Both the position numbers and the translations under genes were made by a program. Of a DNA stretch of 15,320 bases, positions 7,714 through 14,785 are shown piece by piece; within the stretch, counting starts at the first letter, position 1, and each line of letters begins with the position of its first letter. Source of the stretch: Pseudomonadota bacterium (GTDB lineage: Bacteria; Bdellovibrionota_B; Oligoflexia; Oligoflexales; Bin106); NCBI GenBank assembly GCA_026710525.1, contig JAPOQT010000217.1:1-15320 (forward strand), written 5' to 3'. The notes beneath the pieces are model-generated. The model saw only the letters and a program-made list of their open reading frames with translations, did not search any database and was not told where the DNA came from.

Positions 7714-8916
7714 ATGACAAAAACCTATGAATCTCCTCAAAAAACTGCTTTTTATCAAGAGCATCGCAACCATGGCGCCGTTATGACCGACTTTCATCAG
7801 TGGCACTTACCGGTACACTATGGTAGTGTTGTACGCGAACACTTACACACGAGAGCTCACTGTAGTGTGTTTGATGTCTCTCATATGGGACAAATCTCTA
7901 TTAGTGGCGAAGATGCTTTTACCCTTACTAGTTATCTAGTGCCATCGAACCTCACACAATTACAAAATGGCTACAGCAAATATAGTTGTCTGTTAAATCA
8001 TGATGGCGGTATCATCGACGACTGTCTTATTACACACGTCAATAGCCACACATTTATGCTCTGTGTGAATGCCAGTCGTAAAGACGTAGTCCTTGCTTGG
8101 ATCAAACAACAAGCTCGTACTTTTAGCAGCTGTGAGGTCACTGACGACTCTGAAAAGTGGGCTCTGCTGGCCATACAAGGACCTCAGAGCCCTACCATCC
8201 TCAAAAAACTTATCGAAAATCTATGGACTCAAGGTTTAGTATCCAAGCATATCCACCAATCTTTGACCTTATCGTTTTATCAGTTCACACCTTTCACCAT
8301 TGACAACCATCCGGCTATTATCTCCCGAACCGGTTACACAGGTGAACTCGGCTATGAGATCTATTTACCTCAAGACCAAACAATCTGTGAGCTTGTCTGG
8401 CGCCAACTTATCAGTTATCCTGAGGTCCTGCCTGCTGGATTAGGCGCAAGAAACACCCTAAGACTCGAAGCTGGTTATTTACTATATGGTGCTGATATTA
8501 CTGAGAAAACCCTACCATTTCAAATGAAACTCAGCTGGTTAGTTGCCAAAGAAAAACATGATTTTATTGGCTCTCAAGCCTTAAAAAAATGGCCGTTAAT
8601 TAAAAGTGACAATATGGGTATAGAAATGCTCTATGGTTTTTTTATGGCAGATCATAAAATAGCTCGACCAGGTATGAGTGTCTATTGTCAGCCCTATTCA
8701 TCTGAGCCCATAGGTGAAGTCACCAGCGCCTCTTATTTACCTAGTTGCAAAAAACCTGGCGGTTTTGCTTTACTCAAAACCACAAAAGAGTTAAAAAATG
8801 TTTTTGACACAGAACCTTTTATCACTATAAATGTGAGAGGAGGGTTTTCTCGTGCTAAGGTTGTTCCTATTCCTTTTTATCAGGCGAAGACCAAAAACCC
8901 TATTAACTATTGTTAG
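7714..8916 (+). CDS. gcvT: Aminomethyltransferase (glycine cleavage system T protein)
   Basis: The T protein moves the aminomethyl carbon from the lipoyl arm of GcvH to tetrahydrofolate, releasing ammonia and forming 5,10-methylene-THF in the cytoplasm. The full family architecture is present in 400 residues: YGSVVREH with SVFDVSHMG (51-59), the catalytic region DGGIIDD (97-103, with Asp102 matching E. coli Asp101), CVNASRKD (117-124), SRTGYTGELGYEI (204-216) and PAGLGARNTLRLEAG (240-254). A C-terminal barrel domain (about 305-390) has KIARPGM and GEVTSASY, ending in a weaker KPGGFALL where many homologues read IGMAYV. The ATG at 7714 follows AGG at 7703-7705 at eight bases. gcvH begins 18 bases after its stop, so the two form an operon. 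gcvP, which often completes this operon, is not in the window. Confidence 0.96.
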   Translation: MTKTYESPQKTAFYQEHRNHGAVMTDFHQWHLPVHYGSVVREHLHTRAHCSVFDVSHMGQISISGEDAFTLTSYLVPSNLTQLQNGYSKYSCLLNHDGGIIDDCLITHVNSHTFMLCVNASRKDVVLAWIKQQARTFSSCEVTDDSEKWALLAIQGPQSPTILKKLIENLWTQGLVSKHIHQSLTLSFYQFTPFTIDNHPAIISRTGYTGELGYEIYLPQDQTICELVWRQLISYPEVLPAGLGARNTLRLEAGYLLYGADITEKTLPFQMKLSWLVAKEKHDFIGSQALKKWPLIKSDNMGIEMLYGFFMADHKIARPGMSVYCQPYSSEPIGEVTSASYLPSCKKPGGFALLKTTKELKNVFDTEPFITINVRGGFSRAKVVPIPFYQAKTKNPINYC

Positions 8917-8923
8917 ATAAACT

Positions 8924-8929
8924 AAGGAG
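8924..8929 (+). promoter_or_regulatory. Ribosome binding site deciding the gcvH start
   Basis: AAGGAG lies five bases before the ATG at 8935. The alternative in-frame GTG at 8929 overlaps this site and cannot be the start if AAGGAG is used, so the protein begins MSHPPELFF. Confidence 0.8.
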
Positions 8930-8934
8930 TGCTT

Positions 8935-9315
8935 ATGTCTCATCCCCCCGAACTTTTCTTTTCCAAAGAACACGAATGGACCACAGGTACCGAAGGTGAA
9001 GTCACCATTGGTATCTCCAGTTTCGCCATCGAACAACTCGGTGATGTAGTCTACATCGAGTTACCTGAAAAAGGTGATGAATTTCTCGTTGGTGAATCAT
9101 TTGGTACCATTGAGTCAACAAAAACCGTTTCTGATTTGTACATGCCAGTGTCTGGTCAAGTAACCAGTATTAACGAAGATATTTTAGCTGATCCCGCGTC
9201 CTTACAAGATGATCCTTATATTGATGGTTGGTTGATTAAAGTCGAAGCCAATGACGGCGCTGATACCCTAATGAACGCTGAAGAGTATGATCAATTTATC
9301 AAAGAAGAGCTTTGA
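8935..9315 (+). CDS. gcvH: Glycine cleavage system H protein (lipoyl carrier)
   Basis: GcvH is the small lipoylated carrier that shuttles the aminomethyl group between the P, T and L proteins. It has 126 residues, normal for the family. It opens with the typical FFSKEHEW and continues through ITIG-like VTIGISSFAIEQLGD. The lipoyl-attachment segment is GTIESTKTVSDLYMPVSG, with Lys63 as the expected lipoylated lysine. The C-terminal half has the usual DPYIDGWLIKV and a final acidic helix. It lies 18 bases after gcvT. Its TGA stop at 9313-9315 shares one base with an out-of-frame ATG at 9315, but that frame does not look like a real gene. In many bacteria gcvP comes next; here a secreted LysM protein follows. 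Confidence 0.96.
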   Translation: MSHPPELFFSKEHEWTTGTEGEVTIGISSFAIEQLGDVVYIELPEKGDEFLVGESFGTIESTKTVSDLYMPVSGQVTSINEDILADPASLQDDPYIDGWLIKVEANDGADTLMNAEEYDQFIKEEL

Positions 9316-9396
9316 TGGGGCAAATACTTCTCACGATCATGACTCGACTCTATCCTACCATGCTAATCTGTATTAAAGGAAAGAAGTCTGTCTCAT

Positions 9397-11202
9397 TTGC
9401 GTCAATGCTATCGGGTCATGGGTATGCCGTTGGAAGCTTGTTATTCTTCAGGTATTGGGAGGTCCTGTGCTCGTCCTCTCGTGATGATAGCACTAGGTTA
9501 TTGGTTAATGACCTCAAGTTCATCTCCGTCTTTTGCTCAGAATGATGAGTATGATTACGATGGTTATGGCGGTGGTTACTATAATAGTGATGATTCCATT
9601 AGTCAGGCTGATGACAGTAATAGCGAAGAGTCGGTCGAAATTATTGAAAATTACGCCGGCAATGCACCCGATTCACTGAACACTGAATCGTTAGAACAGA
9701 ATCAGCAATTCACAAATAATAATAATCTTGGTAGTATTCCCTCATTTGATGGTGGCACCATCGACGAAGATCCCTATGGAGATGGCTATAATGACGATGA
9801 AGAAAGTAATTTGTTCAATAAACAGGGCACTTATAATCTCTACGATGATCCAGAGCCGATCATAGAAGAAAACCCGATGACAGAGACCACAAATAGCGAG
9901 ACAATCACTGAAACACCCACCCCTGCTACCGAGCCAGAGAACAGCTATCGTGAAAAAAGTGAAAAGGATGATACTTATTATGGTAACGCAAATCAAGATC
10001 AACCTTTAACTCTGCCTCATATTCAACTTGATCCTGCCCATTCGAAAACGCCACCTATCCAGGATACGTTAGGCATTTTAGGTCCTGGAGATGCACCAAA
10101 GTACTACGTCATTCAAGAAGGTGACTCCCTGTATGACATTTGCGACCAGTTCCTTGATGAACCTGAATATTGGCCTAAACTATGGTCATTAAATCCTGAA
10201 ATTAAAAATCCTCACTACGTATGGCCTGGTATGATCTTACGTTTCTATCCGGGTGATGACTTTCTCCCTCCGTTTCTCGAAATCCAACATGAAGAGTCCC
10301 TTGAACCAGTAAGTATCACTGAAGACTTTACCCCTGAAGACCTGGTGAAAGCACCACTGGCTTACGATGATGACGGTGATGGCATCCCGGATCCTCCTAA
10401 ATCCATGTTTCCTGAGATGTTAGATCGAAGTATCTGGAATTCACTACCCAATTTTCCTGTGAATCAATCGAGCACCGCGAGAGTTCAACAAAACATCTAT
10501 ATTCCTCTATTTGTCGAAGACTCTTGGATTAAACCGACAGCCACGATTATCGGTAGTTTCCTCGATGGTTACTCAATTCACCATACAGGATCTCTTGTTT
10601 CTGCCACCAGTATAGCGGTGGGTAGCAAGCACTCCGTAGTTCGTTTCTCTCATAAAATCAGAGACCCGTTAACAGGCAAATTCCTGGGATTTATGTATCG
10701 TAATATTGCTGACATTGTGATTAAAGAAACCCATGATGATCTCGCTAGAAAAGCAAGAGAAAACTTTTACCGCAGTGGCAGTAACATTATCAAATTTTTG
10801 CAACATCGCGTCTCTAGTACATCTGTGTACTCTGTTGAACGACTGAATGGTGTTATTAAACGAGGCGATTTAGTAGTCGCTAGAAAATCCAAGATGATCA
10901 ATGTGCCTACCATGGGAAATGTGAACGCATCTCCCATTGATGCCACTGTTGTGAGCTTTGGCGATGGATCTCAAAAATTTGGCCATACAACTCATTTTGT
11001 TGTGCTGAATAACCCGTCGTTACAACAAGGGCAAAGTGTGAATTTTTATCAAGATAGAAAACAAATTGAGAGTTTGGCTGATACGAATATCTTCAAGAAA
11101 GCTGGGGCAGCTGTTATCGTCGGATCATCTAATAACACTGCCACAGCTTATATCACCCACTCGCAAACAGCTATCCATATTGGTGATCGTTGTGCACCAT
11201 AA
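9397..11202 (+). CDS. Secreted LysM-domain protein with a long acidic linker
   Basis: This is probably an envelope protein that binds peptidoglycan; its exact role is unknown. A hydrophobic segment after CARP (LVMIALGYWL) ending in SFA-Q at about residue 47 looks like a Sec signal peptide. Residues 48-230 are a low-complexity linker rich in Asp, Glu, Asn, Ser, Thr and Tyr. A single LysM domain spans about 236-286 (YYVIQEGDSLYDICDQF through NPHYVWPGMILRFYPGD). A calcium-loop-like DDDGDGIPD sits near 323-332. A C-terminal domain of about 260 residues has features of the secreted LysM proteins of deltaproteobacteria, such as IKRGDLVVARK and HIGDRC near the end. The start is uncertain: TTG 9397 follows GGAAAGAAG loosely, ATG 9418 lacks a ribosome binding site, and ATG 9484 would remove the positive residues of the signal peptide. 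It lies between gcvH and pgk on the same strand. Confidence 0.85.
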   Translation: MRQCYRVMGMPLEACYSSGIGRSCARPLVMIALGYWLMTSSSSPSFAQNDEYDYDGYGGGYYNSDDSISQADDSNSEESVEIIENYAGNAPDSLNTESLEQNQQFTNNNNLGSIPSFDGGTIDEDPYGDGYNDDEESNLFNKQGTYNLYDDPEPIIEENPMTETTNSETITETPTPATEPENSYREKSEKDDTYYGNANQDQPLTLPHIQLDPAHSKTPPIQDTLGILGPGDAPKYYVIQEGDSLYDICDQFLDEPEYWPKLWSLNPEIKNPHYVWPGMILRFYPGDDFLPPFLEIQHEESLEPVSITEDFTPEDLVKAPLAYDDDGDGIPDPPKSMFPEMLDRSIWNSLPNFPVNQSSTARVQQNIYIPLFVEDSWIKPTATIIGSFLDGYSIHHTGSLVSATSIAVGSKHSVVRFSHKIRDPLTGKFLGFMYRNIADIVIKETHDDLARKARENFYRSGSNIIKFLQHRVSSTSVYSVERLNGVIKRGDLVVARKSKMINVPTMGNVNASPIDATVVSFGDGSQKFGHTTHFVVLNNPSLQQGQSVNFYQDRKQIESLADTNIFKKAGAAVIVGSSNNTATAYITHSQTAIHIGDRCAP

Positions 11203-11214
11203 ATGAGTCTTAAC

Positions 11215-11241
11215 CTTGCTTTGTTAGCGCCCTTAAGCAAG
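11215..11241. repeat. Inverted repeat between the LysM gene and pgk
   Basis: CTTGCTT at 11215-11221 is perfectly complementary to AAGCAAG at 11235-11241, with a 13-base loop. It begins 12 bases after the LysM stop codon. No T-run follows on either strand, so it is not a standard intrinsic terminator. It could be an RNA-stabilising or processing hairpin, or a protein-binding site. Confidence 0.4.
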
Positions 11242-11275
11242 AACCAAGAGAATAAACATAACTTATTTTATCACC

Positions 11276-12493
11276 ATGGTGGTCCCTGTGCGCTTGCCAG
11301 CACTCAAAATGTTAGATCAGTTAGATGTTAAAAACAAAAATGTTTTTCTCCGCCTAGATCTTAACGTTCCCTTACAAGGAACCAATATCCTTGATCTCAC
11401 TCGCTTAGAGACATGTTTACCAACCCTAGAATTCTTAATCTCAGGTCAAGCTCGGGTTGTCATAGCCTCTCATCTCGGTCGACCTCAAGGCCAAGTCAAT
11501 TCTGATTTTTCTTTGGAACCAGTTGGTAATGCACTCACCCATATGATTAAAAAAGAGGTCTATTTTTTCTCCGAACACCAAAGAATGCCAGCCACAGATT
11601 TATTCGATCAAAACTCATCAGCTCAGCTTGTATTATTAGAAAATTTACGATTTCATCCAGAAGAAACCTCTTCTGCTCCCGTTCCAGCATTTTGCCAACA
11701 ATTGGGTCGTGGTATTGATTATTACGTTTTTGATGCTTTTGGTGTTTCACACCGGAAACATGCTTCTGTTTACGGTCTGCCTCAATGGCTGGGTTACGAT
11801 AAGTGTTATGCTGGATACCAAGTCAATCGTGAGTACCAAACACTAACGAGCCTTTTTCGTTCACCACCATCACCACTGTTTATTGTCATGGGTGGCTCTA
11901 AAATCGCCGGTAAGCTCGATGCATTATTAAGCCTCTTACCACATGCCCATCACGCCATTATTGGCGGGGCTATGGCTATCCCTTTTTTAAAGACTTTAGG
12001 CTATTCAACCGGTGCCCACCATTTCAGTAACAAAGAATGTGAATTAGCGCGCATGATTCTAAGAAATAGCGCTGATTATCCAGTAAAAATTCATCTGCCA
12101 CTTGATCATATGTTGGCTGAGAGTTGCGACGAACAAGCTAACACCTCAGAAAGTGAATCGCAAAATATTCCACCGGACATGTGGGCACTTGATATTGGCC
12201 CTAAAACCAGAGAGTACTTTACGAACGTGTTAGCTGAAAAAGCCACAATTCTTTGGAATGGGCCAGTAGGAGTTTATGAGTGGCCGAACTGCGGTCTAGG
12301 CTCAAAAACCATTGCCGAAGCCATTGCCTCTAATCCTGGCACAAGTATTGTCGGCGGCGGCGACTCACTCGCCCTGATCAGTCGATATGGCTTAAGAAAA
12401 AGTATGACCCATCTTTCGACTGGTGGTGGTGCCATGCTTGACTTTTTAGGGCAAAAAAAACTCCCTGGATTACTCGCTCTCACCACCCACTAG
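11276..12493 (+). CDS. pgk: Phosphoglycerate kinase
   Basis: Pgk transfers phosphate between 1,3-bisphosphoglycerate and ADP in glycolysis and gluconeogenesis. The N-terminal substrate domain has RLDLNVPL (26-33, usually RVDFNVPL), SHLGRP (65-70), LLENLRFHPEE (120-130) and DAFGVSHRKHAS (153-164; the usual VNDAFG reads VFDAFG). The nucleotide domain has GGSKIAGK (206-213), ALDIGPKT (304-311), WNGPVGVYE (327-335) and GGGDSLA (360-366), ending in STGGGAMLDFL. From ATG 11276 it has 405 residues; ATG 11309, just before LDQLDVKNKNVF, would give 394 and also fits the family, and GTG 11288 is possible. None has a strong ribosome binding site, so the start is uncertain while the identity is not. Its TAG stop overlaps the stop of the convergent lipoprotein gene. 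No gapdh gene adjoins it here. Confidence 0.96.
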   Translation: MVVPVRLPALKMLDQLDVKNKNVFLRLDLNVPLQGTNILDLTRLETCLPTLEFLISGQARVVIASHLGRPQGQVNSDFSLEPVGNALTHMIKKEVYFFSEHQRMPATDLFDQNSSAQLVLLENLRFHPEETSSAPVPAFCQQLGRGIDYYVFDAFGVSHRKHASVYGLPQWLGYDKCYAGYQVNREYQTLTSLFRSPPSPLFIVMGGSKIAGKLDALLSLLPHAHHAIIGGAMAIPFLKTLGYSTGAHHFSNKECELARMILRNSADYPVKIHLPLDHMLAESCDEQANTSESESQNIPPDMWALDIGPKTREYFTNVLAEKATILWNGPVGVYEWPNCGLGSKTIAEAIASNPGTSIVGGGDSLALISRYGLRKSMTHLSTGGGAMLDFLGQKKLPGLLALTTH

Positions 12494-13620
12494 TTATCAC
12501 TCATCACTCCTGTGTAAGAGTTAATGATCTCTTGACTCATGTTCATCCGAGCGTCATGCGTTGCCATATCCTGTCTTAACTCAAACACTTCTTGTCTCGT
12601 TTCCTGCAACTCTTTTTCTGCATCAACAAAATGAGCAAGTTTTTTGTTAGCCTCATCACATTTTAATCTCTCATAATAACGCTGTGCTGGAACTTTACCA
12701 TCACTAAACATTTCCATACCAAACTTTAATCCATGACGAATGGCACTAGGGCCCACAAATGGCGCCATTACCATGCCAACAATCACCCCAATACCAGCAC
12801 CAATAATTTTAGCCCAACCTTGATCCACCGAGGCATTATGAGCATCAATAGCAGCACCTTCTTCGCAGTATTTTTGCGCTGCTGAAATGTCAAAGGCAAG
12901 GCCGATGATTTTTTCTGCAATCACATAGGCCTCCCCCTCAAGCTTGGAGATGTCGTCAGCGAGTTCGATATTTTTTGTTTCGGCTTCTGGAACATAATCC
13001 ATCATCTCTGGTGACTGGACCAAACGATTTGAGCATTCTTCTTTACCAGTGCTCGAAAAGAATGTTGAGACACAAGGATTTATCAAGTAATACCAATCAC
13101 CAGAAGGCGCCGCAAAATCAAAAATCCTCTCTCTTACCACATGGGTGCCAAGGTACTCACAGCCACTCTTGGCAGACTTATTGGCAGAATTCCAAAAATA
13201 TTTGTACTGGGCAGGACGGAAACTACTAGAATCAGAATCAAGTGCTTGCTGGAATTCATTAAATGTGAATTTTTTATTACCATGGAGTGCTGATACAAAA
13301 AACCGTTTCTTTGCCACCTTACATCGCAAGACCTTAACAAAGTTAGCTCCCTCAAAGGTAACCCTAAGGAGAGGAAAATGAATTTTTTCAGCATCTTGAT
13401 CATCATCGATCGGTGCTAATTGCAACGAGTCAATGGTGATCTTTGCGTTTTCAGGATCAAGTTTGTTGAGAGATGGTGCTTCTTCATCAAGATCATCACT
13501 ACTCAGCTCACTCGTCACATCGTTATCATCTTTATCTTTATCAATAAAAGGCATCGTAACAGGCTTGGGATAACAGCCATGAATCACTAAAAAAATCAAT
13601 ATCAAATAGACAGTTTTCAT
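12490..13620 (-). CDS. Predicted six-cysteine lipoprotein of unknown function (paralogue A)
   Basis: I do not recognise a named family. The N-terminus (MKTVYLILIFLVIHGC) is a lipoprotein signal with Cys16 as the likely lipidated residue; His at -2 is unusual for a lipobox. An acidic linker spans about 17-80. Beyond Cys16 there are exactly six cysteines: 100 (VKVLRC), 154, 183 (SGDWYYLINPC), 196, 252 and 321. Between the last two lies a glycine-zipper-like hydrophobic stretch (about 271-292, IIGAGIGVIVGMVM). The C-terminus (about 325-368) is charged and heptad-like, suggesting a coiled coil. The ATG at 13620 follows AGGAG at 13631-13635 with a ten-base spacer. The gene starts 30 bases after the upstream paralogue and is probably last in its operon. 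Its stop codon overlaps that of pgk. A structural or adhesive envelope role is possible but not shown. Confidence 0.85.
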   Translation of the reverse strand: MKTVYLILIFLVIHGCYPKPVTMPFIDKDKDDNDVTSELSSDDLDEEAPSLNKLDPENAKITIDSLQLAPIDDDQDAEKIHFPLLRVTFEGANFVKVLRCKVAKKRFFVSALHGNKKFTFNEFQQALDSDSSSFRPAQYKYFWNSANKSAKSGCEYLGTHVVRERIFDFAAPSGDWYYLINPCVSTFFSSTGKEECSNRLVQSPEMMDYVPEAETKNIELADDISKLEGEAYVIAEKIIGLAFDISAAQKYCEEGAAIDAHNASVDQGWAKIIGAGIGVIVGMVMAPFVGPSAIRHGLKFGMEMFSDGKVPAQRYYERLKCDEANKKLAHFVDAEKELQETRQEVFELRQDMATHDARMNMSQEIINSYTGVMSDN

Positions 13621-13650
13621 CTGATCAACACTCCTACTAACATCGATCCA

Positions 13651-14766
13651 TTATGATCTAACGATTGCCATGTAATCATTAATATCTTCAATAATATTAT
13701 CTACTTTATAGGGCAGTTGACGAAATAATGTGTCTGCTTTATAACAAGATTTCGGAAAATCATCCACACTCGTGGTGAAGTCGTTTAGTATCCCAATAAA
13801 ACCCTTCGATAAATAATCAGCTTCTGCCATCCGAGTTCCTAAGTTTCCTGCTCGATCCCATATACTGTTAGGATCGGTGAGAGTTGAAGCTCCTGATAAA
13901 GATGCGCTCGCGATAACGCCGCCAACAGATCCTATTAAGACGTTTAATGCTTGTTTTTTACGAACTCTTTTTTGACGATCAGCATCCGCCACATCGCATT
14001 GCTCAAGGGCATCCACTGTTTTTACTCCGTCTTTCTCGATATCGATCAAAGAACGTTGTATTTCAAAACCAAGATCTCTCAATTGAGAGAACTTCTGAAG
14101 TTCTTTGCTCTCAAATTGATTAAGGTATTCAAAAGAGTCGGTTTGCGCCACAAAAGGCGAGCAGGTGTTAGCGCCAATTTTAATACGTTCTGCTAACGGT
14201 ATCTTGGCCAAACGAACACAGGCCCGAGCTAAATAATAATAACTACCTGATGTCGCTGTTGTGTCGGTGAACACACTATGAGCTGAAAACTTAAATCCCA
14301 CACTCACACAATTTCTTGAATCTAAAGCTTGGCGCCAGAGTGAAGAGACGATCATCGATTGAGTAGCTTTTCTAGACGGGAGTACTAGGACTTCCCTAAT
14401 TGTTATGCCCGATACATCTAATAACTCAAGACTTGCTTGACAGCGAAGGATCTCAATATAATCTGCTTTTTTTGGCATCATATAATCAATCACAGGATAC
14501 TCACGGTCGCGATCGATACGCTGCCAACTAATTTGCGGCGCTATGACTTTAAAGGCCTCACTTTTGAGCTCAGCGGGTAACACAGGATCTTTTGGGAAAA
14601 AAAGTTCTCGCACTTCGTCTGTCAGCTCAGATGATGTTTGCCCAACATCTAAACTGTTATCCGTATTTTTACCTCGATTGAATAATGGTGATGATGGGCC
14701 AAAGCACGATGATAACCATATCATCAAAGTCATATGACAGACAAAATATCTGAGCTTAATAATCAC
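13651..14766 (-). CDS. Predicted six-cysteine lipoprotein of unknown function (paralogue B)
   Basis: No named family is recognised. The signal region ends in WLSSC, a good lipobox with Cys21 as the lipidated residue; +2 is Phe, not the Asp that retains lipoproteins in the inner membrane of E. coli. After Cys21 there are six cysteines at 109 (IEILRC), 153, 183 (SGSYYYLARAC), 202, 257 and 341. Their order, spacing and flanking residues match those of the downstream gene at 12490-13620, so the two are probable paralogues despite low overall identity. A helical, charged stretch (about 213-256) precedes Cys257, and a glycine/alanine-rich hydrophobic segment (about 274-293) lies between the last two cysteines. 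The start is GTG at 14766, chosen because GAGGA stands nine bases upstream; ATG at residue 12 has no ribosome binding site. It begins 19 bases after the gene upstream. Confidence 0.85.
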   Translation of the reverse strand: MIIKLRYFVCHMTLMIWLSSCFGPSSPLFNRGKNTDNSLDVGQTSSELTDEVRELFFPKDPVLPAELKSEAFKVIAPQISWQRIDRDREYPVIDYMMPKKADYIEILRCQASLELLDVSGITIREVLVLPSRKATQSMIVSSLWRQALDSRNCVSVGFKFSAHSVFTDTTATSGSYYYLARACVRLAKIPLAERIKIGANTCSPFVAQTDSFEYLNQFESKELQKFSQLRDLGFEIQRSLIDIEKDGVKTVDALEQCDVADADRQKRVRKKQALNVLIGSVGGVIASASLSGASTLTDPNSIWDRAGNLGTRMAEADYLSKGFIGILNDFTTSVDDFPKSCYKADTLFRQLPYKVDNIIEDINDYMAIVRS

Positions 14767-14785
14767 TGATCATGATCCTCTTTGA

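Noticed and set aside
9315..9545. Plus-strand frame whose ATG overlaps the gcvH stop codon
   Set aside because: It overlaps the 5' end of the LysM gene in another frame, resembles nothing, and lacks the clean signal peptide found in the LysM frame. The overlap is noted as a start-site question only.
13134..13406. Additional frames inside the lipoprotein genes on both strands
   Set aside because: They are out-of-frame shadows of the six-cysteine lipoprotein genes, whose frames show signal peptides, good ribosome binding sites and conserved cysteine spacing.
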